DNA from: Acidimicrobiaceae bacterium
Lineage (GTDB): Bacteria > Actinomycetota > Acidimicrobiia > Acidimicrobiales > RAAP-2
Length of the DNA: 14,102 nucleotides
Reading direction: 5' to 3'
NCBI GenBank assembly: GCA_003157945.1
Contig: PMFY01000339.1
Location: 1-14,102 of the forward strand
Both the position numbers and the translations under genes were made by a program. Each line of letters opens with the position of its first letter. Position 1 is the stretch's first letter. The notes under the pieces were generated by a model. That model was not told where the DNA came from. It saw only the letters and a program-made list of their open reading frames with translations, and made no database searches. Positions 1-8,400 of the stretch are shown one piece after another.

Positions 1-54
1 CGAGCGACCGACTGATGGACCGACCGAAGGACGAGGACCCGGGGAGGGGACCAG

Positions 55-801
55 ATGACCGCAGGAGACCTGACCGCGCGGACGGTGGAGTTCGCCGGCC
101 ACGGGGGCGACACCGTCGAGGCCTACCTGGCCGTGCCGCTCGACGCCCGGCCGGCCGGCGGGGTGGTCGTCATCCACCACATGCCCGGTTGGGACGAGGC
201 GACCAAGGAGATCACCCGGCGGTTCGCCGCCAACGGCTATCTGGCGGTGTGCCCCAACCTGTACTGCCGCGAGGCCCCGGGGGCGGCCCCCGACGACGCC
301 GCCGCCGTGGCCCGGGCCAACGGTGGGGTACCCGACGAGCGCCTGGTCGGGGACGTGGCGGGGGCCACGGCCCACCTGCGGGCCCAGGACGGCTCGAACG
401 GCAGGGTGGCGACCATCGGCTTCTGCTCCGGGGGGCGCCAGTCGTTCCTGGCCGCCTGCAGCCTGGACCTCGATGCCGCCGTCGACTGCTACGGCGCCTT
501 CGTGCTGACGGCACCGCCGGACGAGTTCCCACTCCGGATCGGACCGCTCGGCGACCGGGTCGGCGACCTCGGGTGCCCGCTCCTCGGCCTGTTCGGTGCC
601 GACGACCAGTACCCGGGGCCGGAGGAGGTCACCGAGTTCGAGCGCGTGCTGACCGCCGCCGGCAAGGAGTTCGAGTTCCACTCCTACGAGGGGGCGGGCC
701 ACGCCTTCTTCAACACCGACCGACCGAGCTTCCGACCGGACGCCGCCCGGGACGGCTGGGAGCGGATCTGGACCTTCTTCGGCCGGCACCTGTCGGACTG
801 A
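55..801 (+). CDS. Dienelactone hydrolase family protein (alpha/beta hydrolase)
   Basis: A 248-residue cytoplasmic alpha/beta hydrolase of the dienelactone hydrolase family, the usual length for this family (about 230-250). Family members hydrolyse dienelactone in chloroaromatic breakdown or other small esters and lactones; the substrate here cannot be read from sequence. The expected Cys-Asp-His triad is visible: the nucleophile elbow GFCSGG puts Cys at residue 124, GADDQYP gives Asp at 184 (the neighbouring Asp 183 is less likely), and GHAFF gives His at 216. The N-terminal VVVIHHMPGWDE strand-turn is also typical. No signal peptide is seen. The ATG at 55 is chosen because a purine-rich GGGGAGGGG (41-49) lies 5 bases upstream. 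A small DUF6295-like gene follows after 29 bases and is probably cotranscribed. I am sure of the family but not of the substrate. Confidence 0.92.
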   Translation: MTAGDLTARTVEFAGHGGDTVEAYLAVPLDARPAGGVVVIHHMPGWDEATKEITRRFAANGYLAVCPNLYCREAPGAAPDDAAAVARANGGVPDERLVGDVAGATAHLRAQDGSNGRVATIGFCSGGRQSFLAACSLDLDAAVDCYGAFVLTAPPDEFPLRIGPLGDRVGDLGCPLLGLFGADDQYPGPEEVTEFERVLTAAGKEFEFHSYEGAGHAFFNTDRPSFRPDAARDGWERIWTFFGRHLSD

Positions 802-830
802 CCGCGCGTACCAGGAGAGGACGGACAGCC

Positions 831-1097
831 ATGTGCACCTACCGGACGACGACCCTGCCGGTCGCCGGAAGCGGCAAGGGGGCCGAAGGATGGTTCCCCG
901 TGACCGACGCCTCGGTCTACTTCGACCACCCGGTCCACGCCCCGGCCGACCACACCCTCAACGTGGACCTGCGCAACCCGTCCCGGGGGGCGTCGGCCCG
1001 TGTGGCCCTCGAGCTCGACCCCGTGTCGGCGCGGGCCCTGGCGGTGGCCATCCTGGACATGCTCGACGGCGCGCCGCCCGGGCTCATCCCCTCGTAG
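831..1097 (+). CDS. Small conserved protein resembling DUF6295
   Basis: An 88-residue soluble protein starting at the ATG at 831, with AGGAGAGG (813-820) ten bases upstream. The sequence begins MCTYRTTTLPVAGSGKG, continues through GWFPVTDASVYFDHPVHAP and ends in an Ala/Leu-rich helix. I recognise this as the pattern of a short actinobacterial family of unknown function, DUF6295; the label is from memory and has not been searched. There is no signal peptide, membrane segment or catalytic motif, though conserved His, Asp and Cys2 could bind a metal. It follows the dienelactone-hydrolase-like gene by 29 bases on the same strand, so the two may form one transcript and a shared pathway is possible but unproven. 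An upstream reading frame is open in phase with this gene from position 15 but overlaps the hydrolase in another frame, so the internal ATG is the real start. Confidence 0.8.
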   Translation: MCTYRTTTLPVAGSGKGAEGWFPVTDASVYFDHPVHAPADHTLNVDLRNPSRGASARVALELDPVSARALAVAILDMLDGAPPGLIPS

Positions 1098-1119
1098 GGG
1101 GCGGTCCGGGCGAGGTCCG

Positions 1120-1827
1120 TCAGACCGGGGGAGCCTCCGGCGGCGCGGGCGGCGCGGTCGGTGGAGGAGGCGGCGGAGGTGTCGCGCCGGGCGGTGGCGG
1201 CGGCGGTGGGTAGGCCGTGCCGGGCTGGGGCGGCGGGGGAGATGTTGCGCCGGGGGAGGGCGGCGGCGGCGGGTAGGCCGTGCCGGGCTGGGGCGGCGGG
1301 GGGTAGGCCGACTGCTGCGGGTAGCCGGGCTGCTGCGGATAGCCGGCGGGCGGCGGTGGCGGCACGTAGCCGCCCTGGGTCGGATAGGCCGGGTCCGCGT
1401 AGCCGTAGCCGCCGGCCATGGCGGCCGGGCCCTTCGGGCCGAGGTAGGTGCTCTTGCCCAGCCACAGGATGAACCAGAAGATCACCGGCAGGAGGACCAG
1501 GCCGACGGTGAATCCCGCGCCGTGCCCGAAGCTCTTGGACACGTCATTGAGGATGAAGATCGAGATGACGAGGAGCGCAAGACTGCCGAGATAGGGGATC
1601 AGGGGGAGCAACAGGAACCACGCCCAGGTCTTCGGTCGCCCGGCCACGCGCAGGAGCACGATGAAGTTGTAGATGGGCACGAACGCCGCCCATGCCGGGT
1701 CCCCCTGGGGCGAGGCCTTCTGGTAGGTGCCCCACACGGGGAGCGCGAACAGGATGTAGAAGAAGATCAGGAGGAGCAGGAATACTCCGCCACCTGCGCC
1801 TGACGAGGCCGCTGTCATGAATCCCAC
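1120..1827 (-). CDS. DUF5684-like small membrane protein with Pro/Tyr-rich tail
   Basis: A 235-residue membrane protein read from a GTG at 1827. Hydrophobic segments lie at about residues 15-32, 68-92 and 105-123. Between the first two is the signature WGTYQKASPQGDPAWAAFVP followed by IYN, typical of DUF5684-type proteins of unknown function. From about residue 131 to the end the chain is low complexity, rich in Pro, Gly, Tyr and Gln, with GYPQQ, AYPPPP and PGTAYPPPPP repeats; it is probably disordered. The GTG start is preferred over the ATG at 1818 because AGGAGG (1838-1833) is 5 bases from GTG but 14 from ATG. The gene converges on the DUF6295-like gene with a 22-base gap and diverges from recC. 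A role in membrane or envelope organisation is only a guess. The family call is from the pattern and is fairly firm. Confidence 0.85.
   Translation of the reverse strand: MGFMTAASSGAGGGVFLLLLIFFYILFALPVWGTYQKASPQGDPAWAAFVPIYNFIVLLRVAGRPKTWAWFLLLPLIPYLGSLALLVISIFILNDVSKSFGHGAGFTVGLVLLPVIFWFILWLGKSTYLGPKGPAAMAGGYGYADPAYPTQGGYVPPPPPAGYPQQPGYPQQSAYPPPPQPGTAYPPPPPSPGATSPPPPQPGTAYPPPPPPPGATPPPPPPPTAPPAPPEAPPV
1208..1302 (-). repeat. 63-base in-frame tandem repeat coding a Pro/Tyr-rich tail unit
   Basis: A 32-base block at 1208-1239 recurs exactly at 1271-1302, an offset of 63 bases or 21 codons. Flanking bases on either side are similar but diverged, so there are about two units in all. On the minus strand each unit encodes a segment of the form PPPPQPGTAYPPPPP followed by a PGAT spacer. 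The period is a multiple of three, so change in copy number would keep the DUF5684-like reading frame open. Confidence 0.85.
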
Positions 1828-1832
1828 GAGAA

Positions 1833-1838
1833 CCTCCT
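1833..1838 (-). promoter_or_regulatory. Consensus Shine-Dalgarno inside a small inverted repeat
   Basis: On the minus strand AGGAGG lies 5 bases before the GTG at 1827 and decides that start. The same bases are the right half of a short dyad spanning 1832-1844 (ACCTCC, A, GGAGGT as read on the minus strand). In RNA the outer five base pairs could fold over a three-base loop and hide the ribosome site. Confidence 0.7.
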
Positions 1839-1844
1839 GGAGGT

Positions 1845-1876
1845 GATGGTCCCGCGGTCGGGACGCCGGGACCATC
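1845..1876 (-). promoter_or_regulatory. 10-base inverted repeat in the leader of the DUF5684-like gene
   Basis: Perfect arms GATGGTCCCG (1845-1854) and CGGGACCATC (1867-1876) flank a 12-base spacer. The structure ends 6 bases before the Shine-Dalgarno of the minus-strand gene and lies in the divergent gap shared with recC. If transcribed it would form a strong 10-base-pair stem in the leader; alternatively it could be an operator for a dimeric regulator. It has no T tract in either direction, so a terminator is less likely. The repeat is plain in the sequence; the role is inference. Confidence 0.45.
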
Positions 1877-1970
1877 GTTGCACCTGGTGGGCCCCGGCGG
1901 TGTGATCCGGCGGGCCGCGGGCGATCCCGGTGGGCCTGGCGCGGGACGAACCGGTGTCGCACCCCGTGAG

Positions 1971-1976
1971 TAAGGT
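1971..1976 (+). promoter_or_regulatory. Candidate -10 element (TAAGGT) for the recCBD operon
   Basis: TAAGGT matches the actinobacterial TANNNT -10 pattern and ends 8 bases before the recC GTG at 1985. Counting its last base as -7 puts the transcript start at about 1983, giving a leaderless or nearly leaderless mRNA. No clear -35 box is seen 16-18 bases upstream. The same bases could instead act as a weak Shine-Dalgarno (AAGG, about 9 bases from the start), so the two readings cannot be separated from sequence alone. Confidence 0.4.
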
Positions 1977-1984
1977 CGCCACTC

Positions 1985-4900
1985 GTGGGCGACGCACAAC
2001 CGGGAGCCGGGCTCCACCTCTACTCGGCGGGACGGGCCGACCTGTTGGTCGAGCGGCTCGCCGGGGTGCTGGCGGCGGATCCGCTGGACCCGATGGAGGC
2101 CGAGTGGCTGGCCGTGCCCTCCGACGGCATGCGGCGGTGGGTGAGCCTCGACCTCGCCCGCCACCTGGGGGCGAGCGGACCGGGTGCCGCCGACGGTGTG
2201 GCGGCCAACTTCCGACGCGCCTACCCGGGCACGCTGCGGGCCGTCGTGCTCGACGCCGCGGCCCGCCAGGACGGCGGCGCCAGCGGGCGCGCCCCGGGTG
2301 AGGACCCTTGGCGGATCGACCGGATGGTGTGGCCCCTCCTCGCCGTGTTCGACGACCTGGTGGCCGCGGGCACGCTTCCGATCTTCACCGAGCTGCCCGC
2401 CGGGGCTTCCCGGTTCACCCGTGTGCGAGCCGTCGCCGACCTGTTCGACCGCTACCACCTGCACCGACCGGAGATGGTCCGTGCGTGGGCGGACCCCGGG
2501 GGTCGGCACGGTGGGCTGGTCGACGGATCGGGCGACCCACTCGCCGCCCACGCCACCTGGCAGCCGTTCCTGTGGCGCCGCTTGCGGGACGAGATCGGCA
2601 GCCCGAGCCCGCCCGAGCGCATGGCCGAGGTCGTCGGTCGCGTGGCCCACGGCGCGCTCGACCTCGATGACGAGCTGCCCTCCCGCCTCCTACTCTTCGG
2701 GTTCACGGCGCTGCCCGGCCAGGACTTCCTGCCGCTCGTGGAGGCCGTGGCCCGGCAACGGGCCGTGCACCTGTTCCTTCTCGCGCCGCACCAATTCGAC
2801 CCCACCGCCCTGCTCGCCGCCTGGCCGGCCCCGGCGGACGGGCACCCCCGCCTGCGATCGGAGGACCTGACGGCGGAGTCGGTCCGTCACCCGTTGCTGC
2901 GCTCCTGGGGGCGGCTGTCCCGCGAAGCGGCACTGCTGATCGCCGACCGGGCTGGCCCCGACGGGATCGACGTCCTGACCGGGGGAGGAGCGGAGCCGAC
3001 CACACTCCTCGGGCGGCTCCAGGCGGCGATCCGCGCGGACGCCCAGGATGCGCCGTCACCCGTCGACGCGCACGACCGGTCGGTGCAGTTCCACGCCTGC
3101 TTCGGTGCAAAGCGCCAGGTCCAGGTGGTACGCGACGCCATCCTCCACCTCCTCCAGGACCGGGCGGGCGAACTCACCGAGGACGACGTGCTCGTCGTCT
3201 GTCCGGACCTCGAGCGGTTCGCCCCCCTCGTCGAGGCCGAGTTCGGCCCGGGCGGCTCGACCGGCGGGGCCACCGGTACCGGCGACGGGCCGCCGGCCCT
3301 CCGGTACCGGATCGCCGACCGGTCGCTGCGGTCCACCAACCTCGTCCTCGGCGCCACCACCGCGCTGCTGGACCTGGTCGCCGGTCGCTTCGAGTTCGCC
3401 GAGGTGCTCGACTTCCTGTCCCTGGCGCCGGTGCGGGCCCGATTCGGCCTCGACGACGACGACCTCGCCGTTCTGGCCGAGTGGGCGACGGAGACGCGTG
3501 TGCGATGGGGCCTCGATCCCGTGCACCGTTCCGGCTTCGGCGTGCCTGCGGCGGTCGGGCACAACACGTGGCAGGCCGCGCTCGACCGCCTACTGCTGGG
3601 GTCGGCGGTGTCCGACGGGGGGCTCGAGCTCACCGTCGGCGGGGTGGCCCCCTACGGCGTCGACAGCGGTGACCTCGAGGTGCTCGGTGTGTTCGCGCAC
3701 GTGCTGGAGCGCCTGGCGACTCTGGCCGACCACAGCGAGCGGGGCGGTCGGACCGTCGGCGGGTGGATCGACCTCCTCCGGGCGGCCTGCCACGATCTGC
3801 TGGCCGCGCCGACCACGGCCGGCTGGCAGTTCGACGCGCTCGAACGGGTCCTCGTCGAGGTGGTGGACGACGCCGCCGCTTCGCGACGCGGCCCGGGCGT
3901 GCCCCTCGACCTACTCGACGTGCGCAGGCTCCTCGAACGTCGGCTCGACAGCGGTCCCGGTCGTCCCGACTACTTCCGCGGTGGGGTGACGGTCACGTCG
4001 ATGGCCTCACTCCGGTGGGTGCCGTTCCGGGTGGTCTGCGTGCTCGGACTGGACCAGGACTCGCCGGGCGCCACGGCGCCGGACGCCTCCGACCTCGTCG
4101 CCGACTCGCCCCAGGTCGGCGACCCGGACCCGCGGTCCGAGGGCCGCCAGTGGCTGCTCGAGGCCGTGCTCGCCGCCGGCGACCACCTGGTGGTGGTACG
4201 TGACGGGCGCGACGTCCGCTCCAATCACGAGGTGCCCCCCGCCGTGCCGGTCGCTGAGCTCCACGACGCCGTCGTGGCGCTCGTGGGGGAGCGCCGGACG
4301 ATCGAGGTGGTCCACCCGAGGCACCCCTTCGACGAGGAGTGCCTCCTGCCCGGCCGACTCGTCCCCGGGCGTCCGTGGAGCTTCTCGGAACGGGACCGTC
4401 GCGCGGCGGAGCGGCGCCGACACCGGCCGACCCGGCGCGAGTCCTTCCTCGACGAGCGGCTCGATCCGGTGGACCAGCCCGTCGTCGAGCTCGACGCCCT
4501 CCACGCGTTCCTGCGCGACCCGGTGGCCACCTTCCTGCGCCAGTCCCTCGAGGCGACGCTCCCCCGGGCCGCGGAGCAGGTCGACGCCGTCCTGCCCGTC
4601 GAGCCGAACGGCCTGGAGAAGCACCAGATCGGGCAGAACCTCCTCGACGCCCGGCTGCAGGGCGCGTCGGTCGATCGGTGGCGGCTCGTGGAGCGGGCGA
4701 AGGGGGCGCTGCCCCCCGGCGTCCTGGAGGACCGGTTGTTCGACGACGTCTCCGGCGAGGTCGAGGGTCTCGTGGCGGCGGCCGTGGAGCGCGGCGTGCG
4801 GCCCGGTGACCCGGAGGTCACCGAGATCGACGTCGTCCTCGGTGACGGCACCCGAATCGTCGGCACGGTCCCACTGAGCCTCGAGGGTCCCGGCCCGGGC

Positions 4901-5401
4901 CCCGGCCGCGTCCGGTTCACCCGGCCGAAGGAGGTCGACCGGCTGGCGGCCTGGCTCGACCTGATGGTGCTGGTGGCAACCGATCCGGACACTCCCTGGC
5001 GTTCGGTCGTGGTGACCCGGCCGAAGAGTGGTTCGAAGACGGTCACCGTGATCGAGCTGCGCCCGGTCGCCGGGGACGATCCCGGGAGCACGGCATGTGC
5101 CGCGCTCGCCCGCGTCGTCGGCCTCTACCGGTCGGGCCTGCGTGAGCCGCTGCCGCTCTTCCCCTCCTACTCGTCGGTCGTGCTGCAGGGGAAGGGTGCG
5201 GATGGGGAGTGGCGGAACCACGACGGCCGCGGCGACGGCACCGCGCCGGCGGTCCGGCTCGTCTTCGGTGACGTCGAGCCGGACGAGATCGACGCGCTGT
5301 CGCCGGAGCCGCACGACCCAGCGGGACCGGGCAACCGGGTCGAGCGGTACGCACGCCATCTGTGGGGGGAAGTCGGACGCACCGCGGAGACCGTGCCGTG
5401 A
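1985..5401 (+). CDS. recC: Exodeoxyribonuclease V gamma subunit RecC
   Basis: RecC is the non-catalytic scaffold of RecBCD; in E. coli it splits the DNA strands and scans the 3' strand for Chi. The product has 1138 residues against about 1120 in E. coli. The N-terminus has the family pattern LHLYSAGRADLLVERLAGVL followed by WLAVPSDGMRRWVSLDLARHLG. Residues from about 366 carry VQFHACFGAKRQVQVVRDAI, and about 666-690 carry GGVTVTSMASLRWVPFRVVC and then VLGLD, the degenerate helicase core of RecC. No Walker A lysine or nuclease DYK motif is present, as expected for this inactive paralogue fold. The GTG at 1985 is the first possible start because an in-frame TGA lies at 1967-1969. The stop overlaps the recB start by four bases (GTGA), implying translational coupling. 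The assignment is firm from motifs and context; Chi specificity cannot be read. Confidence 0.95.
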   Translation: MGDAQPGAGLHLYSAGRADLLVERLAGVLAADPLDPMEAEWLAVPSDGMRRWVSLDLARHLGASGPGAADGVAANFRRAYPGTLRAVVLDAAARQDGGASGRAPGEDPWRIDRMVWPLLAVFDDLVAAGTLPIFTELPAGASRFTRVRAVADLFDRYHLHRPEMVRAWADPGGRHGGLVDGSGDPLAAHATWQPFLWRRLRDEIGSPSPPERMAEVVGRVAHGALDLDDELPSRLLLFGFTALPGQDFLPLVEAVARQRAVHLFLLAPHQFDPTALLAAWPAPADGHPRLRSEDLTAESVRHPLLRSWGRLSREAALLIADRAGPDGIDVLTGGGAEPTTLLGRLQAAIRADAQDAPSPVDAHDRSVQFHACFGAKRQVQVVRDAILHLLQDRAGELTEDDVLVVCPDLERFAPLVEAEFGPGGSTGGATGTGDGPPALRYRIADRSLRSTNLVLGATTALLDLVAGRFEFAEVLDFLSLAPVRARFGLDDDDLAVLAEWATETRVRWGLDPVHRSGFGVPAAVGHNTWQAALDRLLLGSAVSDGGLELTVGGVAPYGVDSGDLEVLGVFAHVLERLATLADHSERGGRTVGGWIDLLRAACHDLLAAPTTAGWQFDALERVLVEVVDDAAASRRGPGVPLDLLDVRRLLERRLDSGPGRPDYFRGGVTVTSMASLRWVPFRVVCVLGLDQDSPGATAPDASDLVADSPQVGDPDPRSEGRQWLLEAVLAAGDHLVVVRDGRDVRSNHEVPPAVPVAELHDAVVALVGERRTIEVVHPRHPFDEECLLPGRLVPGRPWSFSERDRRAAERRRHRPTRRESFLDERLDPVDQPVVELDALHAFLRDPVATFLRQSLEATLPRAAEQVDAVLPVEPNGLEKHQIGQNLLDARLQGASVDRWRLVERAKGALPPGVLEDRLFDDVSGEVEGLVAAAVERGVRPGDPEVTEIDVVLGDGTRIVGTVPLSLEGPGPGPGRVRFTRPKEVDRLAAWLDLMVLVATDPDTPWRSVVVTRPKSGSKTVTVIELRPVAGDDPGSTACAALARVVGLYRSGLREPLPLFPSYSSVVLQGKGADGEWRNHDGRGDGTAPAVRLVFGDVEPDEIDALSPEPHDPAGPGNRVERYARHLWGEVGRTAETVP

Positions 5402-8400
5402 CCGACCAGCTCCCCTTCGACGTCTACGGCAAGCTGCCCTCCGGGCAGGTGGTGATCGAGGCCAGCGCCGGCACCGGCAAGACCTTCACCCTGTCCACGC
5501 TGGCCACGCGGTTCCTGGCCGAGCGCGACCTCGCTCCCTCCGAGCTGCTGATCGTCACCTTCACCCGGGCCGCCACCGCGGAGCTCCGGTCGCGGATCCG
5601 TGGCCAGATGGCGACGACGGCGGAGGCGCTGGCCGGGGGCCCGGTGCCGCCGGGCGTGGCGGACCTCACGGCCCTCCTCGAGGAGGTGGGCGGTGACGAC
5701 TGCCGGCGCCGGCTCGAGCGCGCCGTGTCGGAGTTCGACTCGGTGGCGATCTCGACCATGCACAGCTTCGCCGCCCAGGTCCGGAGCACCCTCGGGATCT
5801 CGACGGCCGTCGACCCGGACGCCCGCCTCACCTCGGACGTGTCCGAGACGGTGCGCCACGCCTGTGCCGACGCGCTGGCGACCGCCGCCTCCACGGGTGC
5901 GCCGGTCGGTGAGCTGCCGTCGTTGGCGAACCTGGTCAAGGCCACCGAGCGGTACCTCCGCGACCCGGACATGGACCTCGAACCGGCACCGGAGCGGGAC
6001 GGCGCCGACCCGGCGCAGGTCCGGCTGCGCGGCCTGGTACTCGCCGCGGAGGCGAACCTCCTCGACCGGCGACTGGCCGCCGGGACGATGGGATTCGACG
6101 ACGTCCTCGGTGAGCTGCGCAACGCGCTGACGGACCCGTCGTCGGCGTCGGTGGTGGCCGCGCTCCGCCGCAGGTACTCCGTGGTGCTGATCGACGAGTT
6201 CCAGGACACCGACCCGGTGCAGTGGGAGATCTTCTCGACCCTCTTCGGCGGGCGGGACGGCACCCACGCCCTGGTCCTGGTCGGTGACCCGAAGCAGGCC
6301 ATCTACCGGTTCCGGGGCGCCGACATCTCGGTCTACCTCGAGGCCGTCAGGGCCACGCCGGCCACCGGTCGGTTCACGCTCGACCGGAACTGGCGGTCCG
6401 ACGGCGCGGCCATCGAGGCCATGGGTCGGTTCTTCGGCGGCGCGACCTTCGGTGACGACGCCATCGGGTTCGTGCCCGTGCGCGCCTCGGACGAACACGA
6501 GCCCCAGCGCATGCGCGGCCCCGACCGGTCGTCCCTGTCGGGCCTCGCCGTCCGTGTGGCGGTGGGGGACCTGCTGCCACGGTCGGGCACCCTCCCCATC
6601 ACGCCGCTGGCGGCCCGGATCGTCCACCGCGACATGGTCGCCCACGTGCGCAGCCTCCTCGACGGGGCGAAGGTCCCCGATCCGGACGCGCCGGGCGGCG
6701 AGCGTGCGCTCCGGCCGCGCGACATCGCCGTGCTGGTGACGTCGGGCGGCCATGCCCGAAGCGCCCAGAACGCCCTCCGCCTCCAGGGCGTCCCGGCCGT
6801 CGTCTCGGGGGCGGGGAGCGTGCTCTCGTCGTGGGCCACCGACCAGGTCCGGTTGCTGCTGGCCGCCATGGAACGACCCGCCGACCTGCGTCGCGTGCGC
6901 GCCTATGCGCTGTCCTGGTTCGAGTCGTGGTCACCCCGCAGGGTCGCGTCCTCCGCCGACGACGACCTCGCCGAACTGCAACGGAAGCTGGCGGACTGGT
7001 CGGGCCGCCTTGCCGACGAGCCGGTGGCCGAGGTGCTCGCCGCCGTGTGGGCCGACACTGACGTCGTGGCCCGGGTACTCGGTCGGTTCGACGGCGACAG
7101 GAACGTCACCGACCTCGACCACCTGGCCGAGCTGCTCCACGACAACTCCCCCCAGGGAAGATCAGGGGTGCCGGGGCTCCTCGCCTTCCTGGACGACCCC
7201 CCGGAGTCCCAGGCGGACCTCGAGACCGATGGCGACGTGGTGGCCCGACGGATCGAGTCGCAGGCCGAGGCCGTGCAGATCATGACCATCTGGAAGGCCA
7301 AGGGGCTCCAGTTCCCGGTGGTCTGCCTGCCCATGCTGTGGCGGCCCGGGAAGAACCCGGAAGACGTCGTGTACACCGATCCGGAGACGGGCCGTCGGAC
7401 CATGGACCTGGCCAAGGGGACGAGCTGGCCCGATCCCACCACGGCGGGCGCCCGCAAGGTCCTGGCCCGGGAGGAGGAGGCATCGGAGAGCCTGCGCCTC
7501 GTCTACGTCGCCCTCACCCGTGCCCAACACCACACCGCCGTCTGGTGGGCCAACGCCAGGGGAAGCAAGAGCCGGGCCATCAGCCGGTTCCTGTTCGCCC
7601 GCCGCCCCGGGGGCGGGACGCTCGACCCGGACATGTTCGCCTCGGGGTCCTGCACGATCCCGGCCGAGTCCGACATCCCGGCGAGCCTGGCCGAGTTGGC
7701 CGAGGGGACCGGTGGGTCCGTCACGGTGACGGTCGTACCCGAGCCCGTGCGCGCCGCACCGTGGCGGCCGCCGGATCGGCAGACCGGGGATCAGCCGCTC
7801 GTGGTCGCCACCCTCTCCGTGGTCCCGGACCGCTCGATGCACCGCTGGTCGTTCTCGGCGATCACGGCGACCGCCGAGGACGTCCTCGGCGATCCCTACG
7901 ACGTGACCGGGGCGGACCGCGGCGCGGACGACGAGACCGCCGACGCGGACACCGGGGTCGGGATCGGGGAGCCGGCGGACGGTGCGGACGGTGCGGACGC
8001 CGGGACGTTGACGGGGCTGCGGGCCGGCACCGAATTCGGCACGTTCGTGCACTCGGTGCTCGAGCGGACCGACTTCACGTCCCCCGACCTGACGGGCGCC
8101 CTCGAGGTCGCGGTCGACGAGGTGTTCCGACGGACCGGGACCTCCCCGTCGGTGCTGGCCCCCGACGACGTCGACGGTCGGGAGCTGCTGGTGGCCGGAC
8201 TCGCCGACGCCGTCCGGACTCCGCTCGGGCCGCTGTTCGACGACTCCAGCCTGGGCGCCCTCGACCGACACGACCGCCTGGACGAGCTCGCCTTCGAGCT
8301 GCGGGTGGGGCAGGCGGGGCGTCGCCCCGAGGTCCGGGAGCTGGGCGACGTGGTGCTGCGCCACCTGCCCGAGGGCCATCCGCTCCGGGCCTGGGCGGCG

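Noticed and set aside
15..830. Upstream in-frame extension of the DUF6295-like gene, out of frame with the hydrolase
   Set aside because: It is an Arg/Gly-rich shadow of the dienelactone-hydrolase-like gene; the family N-terminus MCTYRTTT begins at 831.
1114..1126. Short inverted repeat GGTC/GACC between the convergent genes near 1120 as a terminator
   Set aside because: Only four base pairs, no T tract, and partly inside the minus-strand stop codon.
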